A stretch of DNA of 64,000 nt from assembly GCF_050717515.1 (NCBI RefSeq), contig NZ_JBOITL010000036.1, positions 186,001 to 250,000 on the forward strand. Reading direction: 5' to 3'. The stretch comes from Clostridium_AD sp050717515 (GTDB lineage Bacteria > Bacillota > Clostridia > Clostridiales > Clostridiaceae). Made by a program: the position numbers and the translations under genes. The notes under the pieces are model-generated. The model was not told where the DNA came from. It was given only the letters and a program-made list of their open reading frames with translations, and ran no database searches. Shown here piece after piece: positions 54,043 through 63,910 of this stretch (the stretch's first letter is position 1; every line of letters begins with the position of its first letter).

Positions 54043-54046
54043 AATA

Positions 54047-54694
54047 TCACCTGCGCTTTATAATTTTTGCTGGAATTCCTACTGCAACTACATTATCTAC
54101 TATATTTTCAATAACCACAGCTCCGGCTCCTATAATTACATTATTACCTATATGTATTGATTGAATTATAGAACTTCCCATACCTACATGGGTATTACAT
54201 CCAATATTCACCCCTCCAGCTATACAAGCCCTAGGTGAGATATGGGTGTTCCTTTGAACCTTGCAATCATGTTCGATTACTGCTCCAGTGTTTATTATAC
54301 AATTCTCTTCTATGAGTGCACCTGGATTAATTATGGCTCCGGCCATTACGCAAGTTCCAAAGGCTACATTTGCATAAGGAGAAACTATTGCACCCTTATG
54401 TATAAGTACAGGCATCTTAAAACCTATATTCAAAAGCTCCATGTATATCTTATCACGAACCACAATATTCTGCAGTGCACCAACACATACAAAGGCATTT
54501 TTTACTCCATTATTGTATAGCTCTTTTAAAATGCTGTCATCACCTATTATAGGTATATCTAATACAAAGGTTTCTTCACCACTCACATAAGCTTTATCCG
54601 TTACACCCACTATATCATATTTAGAAGCACTTTTTATAATGTCAATAATAACCTTACAATGACCACCTGCGCCTACAAGTACAATTTTCTCCAT
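54047..54694 (-). CDS. PglD/NeuD/LegH-like sugar acetyltransferase
   Basis: A 215-residue protein: an N-terminal Rossmann-like PglD_N domain (IVLVGAGGHCKVIIDIIKSA) and a left-handed beta helix with hexapeptide repeats, including INTGAVIEHDCKVQRN with a candidate catalytic His. In the Leg pathway LegH acetylates the 4-amino group before the epimerase step. The order legB, PtmE-like, this gene, legG supports that. Confidence 0.82.
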   Translation of the reverse strand: MEKIVLVGAGGHCKVIIDIIKSASKYDIVGVTDKAYVSGEETFVLDIPIIGDDSILKELYNNGVKNAFVCVGALQNIVVRDKIYMELLNIGFKMPVLIHKGAIVSPYANVAFGTCVMAGAIINPGALIEENCIINTGAVIEHDCKVQRNTHISPRACIAGGVNIGCNTHVGMGSSIIQSIHIGNNVIIGAGAVVIENIVDNVVAVGIPAKIIKRR

Positions 54695-54714
54695 AATATC
54701 ACCTCAACTCTCAA

Positions 54715-55863
54715 CTAGTAAGTTATTCTTTTTTGTATAAGTTTCCTATCTAAGACTATCTCACTTAAAATTTGCGCTATTTTACCACTGGCATTACCAT
54801 CACCATAAGGATTTATGCAGGTTTCTAATTGTTTGTTAAAGTTATCATCTTCTAGTGCACTTTTAATTCCTGCCTTTACAGCATCTTTACCGTAAGGTAT
54901 GTCTATTATATTGCAGGCTCTTAATCTTCCACCCTGCCTTGATCCTATATTTACCACAGGCAACTTAAAGCTAGGAGCTTCAATTATACCTGAAGATGAA
55001 TTCCCTATCATTACATCTGCTATTTCTAAAAAGCTTAGGTACTCTACTTGACTTAAATTTCTAAATACCTTTAAGAATGGGTATTTAGCTCTATATTCCT
55101 CAATAACCTTTATAATTTCACGTCCGCCATTATCACTATTAGGGTATGAAACTATAGTTTGATACCCAAGTTCTACAATCGCATCTAGTGTTTCTCTTAT
55201 TTGCCATTCCACCATGTCCCGCTCTGTGGTTACTGGATGTTGCGTAAGTAAAAATATCTTATCATCTTCTAATTTAAATCTTTCTAGCATTACACTTCTT
55301 GATAAAAACACTGTTTTTTTAATGTAATCAAGTCCTGGGGCTCCTACTACAAAAATATTTTCTTCCCTCTCACCTAATTTAAGGATTCTTTGTTTGCTAT
55401 CCTCATTAGCAGGAAAATGAATATGTGAAAGTTTAGTTATAGCGTGTCTTACGGATTCATCTACGGTTCCAGTTACTTCCCCTCCATGAATATGAGCCAC
55501 AGGAATATTCATATGAATAGCTGCAGTGGCTGCCGCCAGCATCTCTCCCCTATCCCCTAGTATTAATACCACATCTGGTTTTATTCTATCAAAGCACTGT
55601 GCCATACTTATAATGGAAAGCCCTATAGATTTAGCCATAGAGGTGCCTGTGTCAGAAGCCAGAATTGTTTCAAACTTATCTGCTATTTCAAAACCATCTT
55701 TTTCTATCTCGTTTATAGTCATGCCAAATTCAGGGCATAGATGCATACCACAGGCAATAAGCTTAAGATCTAATGCGACCTGTTTTTCTATTTCTTTAAG
55801 AACATGATAAAATATACCATAATCTGCTCTTGTACCAGTTATTACTGCTATTTTTCTTTTCAT
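54715..55863 (-). CDS. legG: LegG/NeuC-type hydrolysing 2-epimerase
   Basis: A 382-residue hydrolysing sugar-nucleotide 2-epimerase that releases 2,4-diacetamido-2,4,6-trideoxymannose. The start at 55863 has AAGGAGG 7 bases upstream. The N-terminus RKIAVITGTRADYGI, HIHGGEVTGTVDESVRHA and GNSSSGIIEAP are hallmarks of the NeuC/LegG branch and differ from WecB. It lies 58 bases downstream of legI. Confidence 0.9.
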   Translation of the reverse strand: MKRKIAVITGTRADYGIFYHVLKEIEKQVALDLKLIACGMHLCPEFGMTINEIEKDGFEIADKFETILASDTGTSMAKSIGLSIISMAQCFDRIKPDVVLILGDRGEMLAAATAAIHMNIPVAHIHGGEVTGTVDESVRHAITKLSHIHFPANEDSKQRILKLGEREENIFVVGAPGLDYIKKTVFLSRSVMLERFKLEDDKIFLLTQHPVTTERDMVEWQIRETLDAIVELGYQTIVSYPNSDNGGREIIKVIEEYRAKYPFLKVFRNLSQVEYLSFLEIADVMIGNSSSGIIEAPSFKLPVVNIGSRQGGRLRACNIIDIPYGKDAVKAGIKSALEDDNFNKQLETCINPYGDGNASGKIAQILSEIVLDRKLIQKRITY

Positions 55864-55921
55864 ATTTGACCTCCTTGTAGTGCCCTGGGAGAATAACATA
55901 ACGGAATGGTTTAGTACATTT

Positions 55922-56965
55922 TTATTCCATCATATTGAATGCTATTTGCTCATCAACTTTTATATCTCTGTTAACTTTTTTACCAATAATGTCTAAATAA
56001 AACTTAGGTGAAAGTCCAGTTCCTGGTCTTTTGTAATCTAAATCCATTAAACTTATACACTCTCCTGCTCTTATATCCCTAGTAGCTACTATACTTTTTC
56101 TTGCTGCCTTAATAGTATCTACTTCACTAGGATTACATCTCTTAATACCACTTCCAAGTGCCATTTCTACATTTCTAATAGCTGTAACCATGTCTTTTAA
56201 CTCTAAAGGACTGAGAGATGCACTATGGTCTGGACCTTCCATGTCCTTATCTAGTGTAAAATGTTTTTCAATTATATCTGCTCCCATAGCAGCTGCGGCT
56301 ATAGGCACTGTTATCCCTTGTGTGTGGTCAGAATACCCCGACACAATTTTAAAAGCATTTTTTATGGTACTCATTGCATTTAAGTTAACACTTTCAAGTT
56401 TAGCTGGATAATTTGAAGTACAGTGGAGCACCGCTACTTCTTTATTCCCTATGCAATAAATTGCATTTATTGCATCTTCTATTTCTGAAAGTGATGCCAT
56501 ACCTGAAGATAAAATTATAGGTTTATTAAATCTTGCTATATGCTCTAAAAATGGAATATTTGTTAAATCCGCTGAACTTATTTTAAAAGCCTCCATACCT
56601 ATAGATAATAAAAAATCAGAGCTTTCAAAATCAAAAGGTGTAGATAAAAACATAATTTTCTTGTGTATACAATATTTTTGTATTTCTATAAAGTTTTCAT
56701 ATGAAAGTTCTAATTTCTTTAACATATTGAACTGAGAGTCATCTTTGCCTATATTATTCTTTTGATACTCTGCCATGTCTGCATAACGCGTGACTAATTT
56801 TTCAGTCTTAAAAGTCTGAAATTTTATGGCATCAACTCCCGCAAGCACAGCTTCATCCACCAGTTTTTTTGCTATATGTATATCTCCATTGTGATTAACC
56901 CCAGCCTCTGCAATAATAAAGGTTGGATTTCCATTACCTATAAGTTTACCATCTATTTTAAACAT
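55922..56965 (-). CDS. legI: LegI/NeuB-type nonulosonate synthase
   Basis: A 347-residue NeuB-family enzyme that condenses the diacetamido-hexose with phosphoenolpyruvate. The TIM barrel contains IAEAGVNHNGD, KFQTFKTEKLVTR and HCTSNYPA; the C-terminal SAF (antifreeze-like) domain begins near residue 285 (RKSIVATRDIRAGE). The preceding LegG and following CMP transferase fix the pathway. It overlaps legF by 8 bases. Confidence 0.92.
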   Translation of the reverse strand: MFKIDGKLIGNGNPTFIIAEAGVNHNGDIHIAKKLVDEAVLAGVDAIKFQTFKTEKLVTRYADMAEYQKNNIGKDDSQFNMLKKLELSYENFIEIQKYCIHKKIMFLSTPFDFESSDFLLSIGMEAFKISSADLTNIPFLEHIARFNKPIILSSGMASLSEIEDAINAIYCIGNKEVAVLHCTSNYPAKLESVNLNAMSTIKNAFKIVSGYSDHTQGITVPIAAAAMGADIIEKHFTLDKDMEGPDHSASLSPLELKDMVTAIRNVEMALGSGIKRCNPSEVDTIKAARKSIVATRDIRAGECISLMDLDYKRPGTGLSPKFYLDIIGKKVNRDIKVDEQIAFNMME

Positions 56966-57662
56966 CCATACTCTCCTTTATTATCAGTTCTACAAGTCTC
57001 GCGTCTAGCATTGTGTCAATATCTACCGAACTTTCCTTGTCCATTACATAAGGGATTGTATCTTCATTAACAAATTTCTTTTCATCCACTAACATATCTG
57101 TTGAATTTATATATAGTGCACCATTAAATATATAAAAAGCAGGTAAATCTTGGCGCCTTAGATTTGTTCCCTCAAAACTTATGACTTCTTTTAATTTATC
57201 ATTTTCTATATTTCTCATAAGAATAGGATTTTCCTCAGCTTCACAAACACTAACTAATGAAGTTCTGCTAGACTCAATAATTTTTTCTATAGCTTCATCC
57301 AAATGCTCAAAAGTCCTTAAAGGTGATGTTGGCTGTAATAATATTACGTAATCAAAAGCTATATTATTATTTTTATAAAAATCTATTGCATGTATTACCA
57401 CATCTATAGATTTCGCACTATCACTTGATAATTCCTTTGGTCTTAAAAAAGGAACCACAGCACCATACTGCTGTGCTATTACCTTTATGACATCACTATC
57501 TGTTGATACAATTATTTCATCTATGTATTTAGATTTCTTTCCTGCTTCTATTGTATAAGCTATAAGTGGTTTACCACATATAGCCATGATGTTCTTATTT
57601 GGTATACCTTTTGAACCACCTCTTGCTGGAATAATAGCAAGAAATCTTTTATTCTTATACAT
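56958..57662 (-). CDS. legF: LegF/NeuA-type CMP-nonulosonate synthetase
   Basis: A 234-residue cytidylyltransferase. IPARGGSKGIPNKN near the start binds the nucleotide, and LLQPTSPLRTFEHLDEAI follows. It activates the nonulosonic acid as a CMP donor for a glycosyltransferase. It overlaps legI by 8 bases and starts 3 bases after the FemAB-like gene. Confidence 0.92.
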   Translation of the reverse strand: MYKNKRFLAIIPARGGSKGIPNKNIMAICGKPLIAYTIEAGKKSKYIDEIIVSTDSDVIKVIAQQYGAVVPFLRPKELSSDSAKSIDVVIHAIDFYKNNNIAFDYVILLQPTSPLRTFEHLDEAIEKIIESSRTSLVSVCEAEENPILMRNIENDKLKEVISFEGTNLRRQDLPAFYIFNGALYINSTDMLVDEKKFVNEDTIPYVMDKESSVDIDTMLDARLVELIIKESMDV

Positions 57663-57664
57663 AA

Positions 57665-58657
57665 TTATCCCCTTTTAAGTATGATTTTTCCGTATTTTCT
57701 TATATCTTGTTTGATATTTAGAATAATTGAATTGTTTTTAATTATTCTAAAGTATTGTTTTTGCGTAGCTCCAAAGGAGCGAAACATGCTTTCTATTTGT
57801 GGAACTACTGAACCTTCAAAATCAAATTTATCCGTAAATCCCGCAGAATATTTTATAGCTTCAAACACATTTAAATACATGGCTCCACTACTTCTAAATT
57901 CTGGATCTGCACCCCCTAATAGGTAATATGCGCAGTTTTTATCATACACAAGATAAAGCGCAGCATGAAGATTGTTTTGTTCGTCCACTGTGAAAAACAT
58001 CTTTCTTGCATTGTTTTTATTTATTATAGCATCAAATCTCCCAAACCACTCAAAATCAAAAGGCACCTTCATATTTTGCCGATCAAAAGTTTTTTTTAGC
58101 ATACTATACATATCAGATAGAGTCAAGTTATCCATAACCTTTAAATTATGATTTACTGCTTTAGTAATAACTGACTTAGTTTTATCTGCAAACTCACCCC
58201 GTACTACTTCTATATTTTGAATACCTTCTATTACATAAGTGTACCTGGTTTGCTCATTAAAGCCCTTCCACATAAAGGGCATCCAGTTAGTAAAATTATA
58301 GTGAAATGAAATATCAAAATTTTTGAATTTAGGAATATTGTCTACAAAATCCATAATTATGTCTTTTTCTTTAGAAATTCTCTTTACATACTTCATTTCT
58401 GAAAAATCAGTAAAAACTATGCCCAAGGTTTGGGTAAGCTTTGGCATAGTTATATATCCACTTTCATTTTGAGTTATGGGCATACCTGCAACCATTCTAT
58501 CGCCTTTATCAAAGCAGCCTAGTATATCATACTTTGAACCTACTGCATCTAGCCAAAAACTTTTAGCAAAAATACACCCTTGTGGAGATTTGTCTACAAA
58601 TGCATCCCACATTTTATATTCATTTTTTTCTAAATTTCTAAAATTAAAATTTCCCAT
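57665..58657 (-). CDS. GNAT/FemAB-like acyl or aminoacyl transferase
   Basis: A 330-residue protein of the BioF2-like/Acetyltransf_6 group (FemAB-related double GNAT fold). Family features are ESGYITMPKLTQTLGIVF, and YYLLGGADPEFRSSGAMYLNVFEAI with FDFEGS near the end. Such genes in glycan loci decorate aminosugars with acyl groups or amino acids. The acyl donor is unknown. Confidence 0.72.
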   Translation of the reverse strand: MGNFNFRNLEKNEYKMWDAFVDKSPQGCIFAKSFWLDAVGSKYDILGCFDKGDRMVAGMPITQNESGYITMPKLTQTLGIVFTDFSEMKYVKRISKEKDIIMDFVDNIPKFKNFDISFHYNFTNWMPFMWKGFNEQTRYTYVIEGIQNIEVVRGEFADKTKSVITKAVNHNLKVMDNLTLSDMYSMLKKTFDRQNMKVPFDFEWFGRFDAIINKNNARKMFFTVDEQNNLHAALYLVYDKNCAYYLLGGADPEFRSSGAMYLNVFEAIKYSAGFTDKFDFEGSVVPQIESMFRSFGATQKQYFRIIKNNSIILNIKQDIRKYGKIILKRG

Positions 58658-58669
58658 ATTTACTTCCTT

Positions 58670-59410
58670 TTATTGATTTTTAAGTAATTGATCCTCTGGT
58701 ACAGATCGAAGCACTTTAGCAGGATTTCCAACTACAATCATACCTGCTTCCACGTCTTTTGCAACTACGCTACCTGCTGCTACTAAAGCATCTTCGTGTA
58801 TAATTTTACCAGGCAGTATAACTGCTCCGGCTCCAATTCTACCACCTTTTTTTATAGTTACCCCTTTGAATTTCCCAAACCGTTCTTTAGAACGGGCTGC
58901 ATAATTATCATTAGATGTTGTAACACAAGGCGCAATAAATACATAATCCTCAACTTCTGAATAAGCTGTTAAGTATACATTAGTTTGTATTTTGCAGTTA
59001 GAACCAACCTTGCAGAAATTTTCAATAGTCGTCCCGCGACCAATAATTGTTCTTGAGCCTACAGTTACATTTTCTCTTATTACTGCAGTATCCGCAATAA
59101 GTGTTTTTTCTCCAATTGTGCAACCACAATAAATAATTACCCCTGCCCCTATAAGACAACCTTCGCTTATTTTAGCTGGAAGCAATTTTTCTTCATCTTT
59201 GAAAATACTGTTTACAGATCTCATTGGCTCCTTACCTATTACCGTATTATCATCTATTCTAACATTGCCTGAAATATTAGTTCCAGCGTGTATAACAACA
59301 TTACTGCCTATAATACAATTGTCACCTATTACTACATCATCATCTATTACTACAAAATGTCCCATTGTTACATTATTGCCAATTTTACTTTTTTCTGAAA
59401 CATAATTCAT
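58670..59410 (-). CDS. WbpD-like hexapeptide acyltransferase
   Basis: A 246-residue left-handed beta-helix acyltransferase, built of about 11 hexapeptide coils (VTMGHFVVIDDDVVIGDNC and so on), with NDNYAARSKERF as the usual insert and a final IVVGNPAKVLR. WbpD-type enzymes acetylate the 3-amino group of UDP-GlcNAc3NA. The two genes upstream in the transcript encode WbpB- and WbpA-like enzymes, which favours that role. Confidence 0.8.
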   Translation of the reverse strand: MNYVSEKSKIGNNVTMGHFVVIDDDVVIGDNCIIGSNVVIHAGTNISGNVRIDDNTVIGKEPMRSVNSIFKDEEKLLPAKISEGCLIGAGVIIYCGCTIGEKTLIADTAVIRENVTVGSRTIIGRGTTIENFCKVGSNCKIQTNVYLTAYSEVEDYVFIAPCVTTSNDNYAARSKERFGKFKGVTIKKGGRIGAGAVILPGKIIHEDALVAAGSVVAKDVEAGMIVVGNPAKVLRSVPEDQLLKNQ

Positions 59411-59443
59411 GAAAATAACCTCTTTTCTATGATATTTCTAAAA

Positions 59444-60532
59444 TTATTTTTTCATTTGCATTGTTGAGAACTCTCCCATTGGGAATTTAACTGGAAGCCC
59501 TGTAAGTCTTGATTTATAAGCCGCAAGTATAATAGACATACCTTTTTTACCTTCTTCTCCATTTATGAGAGGTTGTCTATCCATATTTATAGCATCTACC
59601 ATGTCTTTATATAGTGGCGTATGTCCAAAGCCGTATACAGAATCTGGGTCACCTTTCTGCTGACTTAATATTTCTTCCTCTGTATCCACATTATCTGCAA
59701 ATTTCCAAGTTTCTATAGAATTAACTGCAAGCCCTCCTATACAAACTGTACCAGTTTCACCAAATATGCTTAGTGTCTCTTCTAAATTTTTAGGATATAC
59801 ACAAGCAGAACCTTCAATTATACCTATAGCTCCATTTTTAAATCTTATCATTATTGCTCCAAAATCTTCTGCTTCTATATCTCGAAGGAAAGTATCACAC
59901 TGAGCATAAACAGTGTCTATTTCTCCACCCATCATCCATTGTAATAAATCAATATTGTGAATACATTGATTCATTAATGTACCACCGTCCAGTTCCCATG
60001 TTCCTCTCCAAGGTGCTTGAGTGTAGTATCCCATATTTCTATTCCAAAGAATTCTTGCTGTTCCATTAACTAATTTTCCGAATCTATTTTCTTCCACCGC
60101 TGCTCTGAGTTTTTGTATTGGTTCATTAAATCTGTTTTGATGACTAACACAAAGTTTTACATTGTTTTTACTTGCACACTGAATCATTCTATCTGCATCT
60201 TGAGTAGATAGCGCCATGGGTTTTTCTACAAGTACATGTTTCCCTCTATTCATGCAATATATAGCTATTTCTGGATGATACCCACTTTCAGTAGCTATAG
60301 AAACCATGTCTATATCAGCTTTTTCAAGCATTTCTTTATAATCCGTATAAATTTTTACATCAGCATTTTCTCCTAGTGCTTTTATGTACTCATCTCTTTT
60401 GGAAATAGCACTCGCTTCTACCACATCACAAACTGCTGTAAGCTGGATTTCTGACTTATTTTGAGTTATAGCCTCTATATGTTTGTAAGATATTCTCCCA
60501 CACCCTATTATTGCTACCTTTAATTTTTTCAT
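59444..60532 (-). CDS. WbpB/WlbA-like sugar-nucleotide oxidase
   Basis: A 362-residue Gfo/Idh/MocA dehydrogenase. The NAD motif is AIIGCGRISYKH, and EKPMALS and the segment MGYYTQAPWRGTWELDGG with MNQCIHNIDLLQWMMGG match WbpB/WlbA, which oxidise C3 of UDP-GlcNAcA. The 3-keto product needs a PLP aminotransferase (WbpE/WlbC); none of that branch is here other than LegC. Confidence 0.83.
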   Translation of the reverse strand: MKKLKVAIIGCGRISYKHIEAITQNKSEIQLTAVCDVVEASAISKRDEYIKALGENADVKIYTDYKEMLEKADIDMVSIATESGYHPEIAIYCMNRGKHVLVEKPMALSTQDADRMIQCASKNNVKLCVSHQNRFNEPIQKLRAAVEENRFGKLVNGTARILWNRNMGYYTQAPWRGTWELDGGTLMNQCIHNIDLLQWMMGGEIDTVYAQCDTFLRDIEAEDFGAIMIRFKNGAIGIIEGSACVYPKNLEETLSIFGETGTVCIGGLAVNSIETWKFADNVDTEEEILSQQKGDPDSVYGFGHTPLYKDMVDAINMDRQPLINGEEGKKGMSIILAAYKSRLTGLPVKFPMGEFSTMQMKK

Positions 60533-60564
60533 TTAAATTCCTCCTTGATGGTTTGTTAGAATTT

Positions 60565-60607
60565 TGGCATGCAACATTATAAAATAGTTTACAATGTTTG
60601 CATGCCA
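60565..60607. repeat. Hairpin between the two dehydrogenase genes
   Basis: TGGCATGCAACATT pairs with AATGTTTGCATGCCA, a 14-base stem with one bulge. It sits between the genes for WbpA- and WbpB-like enzymes. With no strong T-run it may modulate expression of the downstream genes. Confidence 0.5.
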
Positions 60608-60627
60608 TAATTTTTTCCCTACATTAT

Positions 60628-61944
60628 TTAAAGTTTATTAATTTTTTCTCTATTATTTACAACATGCTTTGTAGCGTTTCTAGTATCATATAATAAACTA
60701 GCTTTAGCTACAATTTGTTCATAATCATAAGAACTATGATCAGTAGTTATTATCACTATATCTGCATTTGCTATTTCTTTTTCCCAATTTACAGTTATAT
60801 ATTCTTTGCCCTTATGGCTGAATTTTGGGATAAAGGGATCATTTATCATAATGTCTGCACCATTCTTTTCTAATTGATCAATAACCTTTAATGTTGGTGA
60901 TTCTCTCATATCATCTATATCTTTCTTATAAGCTGCACCCATAAGAAGAACTTTCGCTCCATTTAATGCCTTTTTTTGACCATTTAAAAGCTTCATAACA
61001 TTTTCCAGCACAAATTCAGGCATATAATCGTTGATTATACCTGAAGCTTCAATTAATTTTGTATGATAATCAAACTCTTTTGCCTTCCACTCAAGGTAGA
61101 ATGGATCAAGTGGTATACAATGTCCACCAAGTCCTGGACCTGGGTAAAATGGCATAAATCCATAAGGTTTAGTTGACGCAGCATCTATTACTTCCCAAAT
61201 ATCAATATTCATTCTTTTACACAAAATTGCCATTTCATTTGCTAGCGCTATATTTACATTTCTGAAAGTGTTTTCAAGAATTTTTTCCATTTCAGCTACT
61301 GCTGGTGAAGACACTTCCATTATATCTCCCTCTAGCACACTTCTGTATAACATTCCTGCTACTTCGGTACATTCTTTAGTACATCCTCCAACTATCTTTG
61401 GAGTGTTTTTTGTATTAAACTCTTTATTACCTGGATCAATTCTCTCTGGAGAGAATGCGAGGAAAAAGTCAACTCCACATTTCAAACCTGATTCTTCTAG
61501 AATTGGTTTTAAAACTTCCTCAGTTGTTCCTGGGTATGTAGTACTTTCAAGTACTACAAGCATTCCCCTATGCAAATATTTAGCTACACTTCTAGTTGAT
61601 GCAACAACATATGATAAATCTGGTTGTTTATATAAATCTAGTGGCGTAGGTACCGCAATACATACTGTATCAACGTCAGCAACAAAGCTAAAATCTGTAG
61701 TAGCTTTAAGTTTTCCTTCCTCCACTAATGACTTTAAATCTGAATCTACAATATCTCCAATGTAATTACGTCCTTCATTTACCATTTGAACCTTTTTATC
61801 TTGAACATCAAAGCCTATTACTTCATATCCTACCTTAGCCTTTTCTACAGCTAGTGGCAATCCCACATAGCCCAGGCCTACTACACCAAGTTTAGCTGTT
61901 TTGTTTTTTAATTTTAACAATAATTCGTCTTTATATTGAGACAT
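60628..61944 (-). CDS. WbpA-like UDP-N-acetylhexosamine 6-dehydrogenase
   Basis: A 438-residue UDP-sugar dehydrogenase. The NAD-binding GVVGLGYVGLPLAVE is at the start, and the active-site Cys lies in GPGLGGHCIPLDPFY. The VLMGAAYKKDIDDMRESP segment of the C-terminal UDP-binding domain is as in WbpA and related enzymes. It makes UDP-GlcNAc uronic acid (or the ManNAc form). AGGAGG lies 7 bases before the ATG. Confidence 0.9.
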   Translation of the reverse strand: MSQYKDELLLKLKNKTAKLGVVGLGYVGLPLAVEKAKVGYEVIGFDVQDKKVQMVNEGRNYIGDIVDSDLKSLVEEGKLKATTDFSFVADVDTVCIAVPTPLDLYKQPDLSYVVASTRSVAKYLHRGMLVVLESTTYPGTTEEVLKPILEESGLKCGVDFFLAFSPERIDPGNKEFNTKNTPKIVGGCTKECTEVAGMLYRSVLEGDIMEVSSPAVAEMEKILENTFRNVNIALANEMAILCKRMNIDIWEVIDAASTKPYGFMPFYPGPGLGGHCIPLDPFYLEWKAKEFDYHTKLIEASGIINDYMPEFVLENVMKLLNGQKKALNGAKVLLMGAAYKKDIDDMRESPTLKVIDQLEKNGADIMINDPFIPKFSHKGKEYITVNWEKEIANADIVIITTDHSSYDYEQIVAKASLLYDTRNATKHVVNNREKINKL

Positions 61945-61989
61945 TTTATTACCTCCTATAACCTTAAAGGTCTAATTAAATCAGTTTTT

Positions 61990-63831
61990 TTAGTTCATCT
62001 TCCTTTTATAAGTAGGAACTTTTTCTTCCATTAAAGCAAATACAGCTTCTTTATCTCTTCCTACCACATTTTTAAAATCCTCAATAGATTTTTCAATAAA
62101 ATCTATATCATTTCCAATAGGTTTTTCAACGTAAATTTTATTATGTGAAGTGGATGTTAAAGCTATCTCATCCATCAGAAGCTCTTCATAAAGTTTTTCT
62201 CCTGGTCTTAATCCAATAAATTCGATTTTTATATCTACATCTGGTTCAAGCCCTGAAAGAGTTATTAAATCTCTGGCTAAATCAACTATTTTTACAGGCT
62301 CACCCATATCCAGAACAAATATTTCTCCGCCTTTTGCCATACCTCCAGCTTGAATAACTAATTGTGCGGCTTCCGGTATTGTCATAAAGAACCTATTTAT
62401 ATCAGGGTGCATAACTGTTACCGGTCCTCCATGAGCTATTTGTTTTTTAAATAATGGTATTACTGAACCATTACTTCCTAAAACATTACCAAATCTTACA
62501 GCCACATACTCAGTGTCGCTAATTGTATCAAAGGCCTGAATTATGAGTTCACAAAATCTCTTGGTAGCTCCCATAATGTTTGTAGGATTTACTGCTTTAT
62601 CTGTACTAATTTGAACAAATCTCTTAACACCAGCTTCATGACTACATTTTACCACATTATAAGTTCCTATCACATTATTCTTAATGGCTTCTGCTGGGTT
62701 ATTTTCCATAAGTGGCACATGTTTATGAGCCGCTGCATGAAATACTACATCCGGTTTATGGGTTTCAAAAATTTCTTTTAGTCTATCAATATCTCTAACA
62801 GATGCAATAATGAATTGTTTATTTAACTGTGGAAACTCATAGTTAAGCTCCATCTGTAAATCATAGGCGTTGTTTTCGTAAATATCTAAAACTATTAGTT
62901 TTTCAGGGTTAAACTTAGCAATTTGCCTACATAGTTCAGAACCTATAGAACCACCCCCACCTGTTACTAATATTGTCTTACCTTTAATATATTTATCAAT
63001 ATCTTCGGTGCTTAATTTAACTGGATCTCTTCCTAAAAGATCCTCAATATTTACATCGCGAAGCTCACTAATGTTCACTTTTTCGTCTACAATTTCATAA
63101 ATACCAGGAATTGTTTTAAGCTTACATTTAGTCTTTTTGCAGATGTTTAGTATTTCTGTTTTAGTTTTAAACTCTGCCGAAGGCATGGTAATAATTATTT
63201 CCTCAACGGCCTCTTGCTGGCAAATTGAAATTATCCTATCTCTGCCACCTAATACTTTAATTCCATTAATTATTTTATCATTTTTAGATGGATCATCATC
63301 AATTAATCCAACAACATAATATTTAAGTTCACTATGTTTACTAATCTCTTTTACTAAAAGTGCACCTGCATCGCCTGCACCCACAATAAGAATGTTTACA
63401 TTCTTATCACACTGCTTATTTTCTCCTTTTTTTTGCTCTGATATTCTATATATAATTCTAATTCCACCTAAGGTAATTATGCATAGAAGCCAAAATATAA
63501 TATGTACAGTGAAAGGGAATCTATAGTAGGCACTGTTAAATAAGATATAACTAACTAAATAGCTGTAAATTACAAACACTATGTTTGCCAGGGATATGGA
63601 ATATACTATAGAAAATACCTCTTTAATAGAAGCATATTTCCAAATACTTCTATACAATTTAAATATTTTATTAAAGCCTATTATTAAAATCAGCACTGGA
63701 ATAATTGAAAGTTTAAAAAATTGCAGGTCTTTACTTGGGATATTAAAATCAAATTTCAACAGTAGAGCTATATATAATGATGCCAAAACACAAACAATAT
63801 CCACCGCAAAAACCCTTTTATCAGTTTTCAT
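61990..63831 (-). CDS. CapD/WbpM-type membrane 4,6-dehydratase
   Basis: A 613-residue membrane enzyme. Four hydrophobic helices (to about residue 130) precede two Rossmann domains, beginning NILIVGAGDAGALL and ILVTGGGGSIGSEL. The catalytic region is STDKAVNPTNIMGATKR, the WbpM/PglF/CapD form. It makes UDP-4-keto-6-deoxy-GlcNAc or a related product. The ATG at 63831 (GAGG 11 bases upstream) is preferred; a GTG at 63840 lies too close to the same site. It is the first gene of the polysaccharide locus within the window. Confidence 0.9.
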   Translation of the reverse strand: MKTDKRVFAVDIVCVLASLYIALLLKFDFNIPSKDLQFFKLSIIPVLILIIGFNKIFKLYRSIWKYASIKEVFSIVYSISLANIVFVIYSYLVSYILFNSAYYRFPFTVHIIFWLLCIITLGGIRIIYRISEQKKGENKQCDKNVNILIVGAGDAGALLVKEISKHSELKYYVVGLIDDDPSKNDKIINGIKVLGGRDRIISICQQEAVEEIIITMPSAEFKTKTEILNICKKTKCKLKTIPGIYEIVDEKVNISELRDVNIEDLLGRDPVKLSTEDIDKYIKGKTILVTGGGGSIGSELCRQIAKFNPEKLIVLDIYENNAYDLQMELNYEFPQLNKQFIIASVRDIDRLKEIFETHKPDVVFHAAAHKHVPLMENNPAEAIKNNVIGTYNVVKCSHEAGVKRFVQISTDKAVNPTNIMGATKRFCELIIQAFDTISDTEYVAVRFGNVLGSNGSVIPLFKKQIAHGGPVTVMHPDINRFFMTIPEAAQLVIQAGGMAKGGEIFVLDMGEPVKIVDLARDLITLSGLEPDVDIKIEFIGLRPGEKLYEELLMDEIALTSTSHNKIYVEKPIGNDIDFIEKSIEDFKNVVGRDKEAVFALMEEKVPTYKRKMN

Positions 63832-63882
63832 GAAGTTCACATCCTCTATTTAGTTATAAATCCTTCGCCACTCCCCTTAATC

Positions 63883-63910
63883 ATTTTACCTCATTTCTAA
63901 AATTATTCAA
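63883..63910 (-). promoter_or_regulatory. Candidate promoter of the polysaccharide locus
   Basis: On the minus strand TTGAAT (63905-63910) and TAAAAT (63883-63888) are 16 bases apart, about 45 bases before the dehydratase start. The spacing is a base shorter than ideal. Confidence 0.4.

Noticed and set aside
61268..61765. A 165-codon plus-strand frame
   Set aside because: Opposite the WbpA-like dehydrogenase gene; its Ser-rich product is a complement artefact.
33269..63831. CRISPR array or phage in the AT-rich polymer locus
   Set aside because: No regularly spaced repeats and no structural phage genes are seen; the genes form one coherent polysaccharide pathway.
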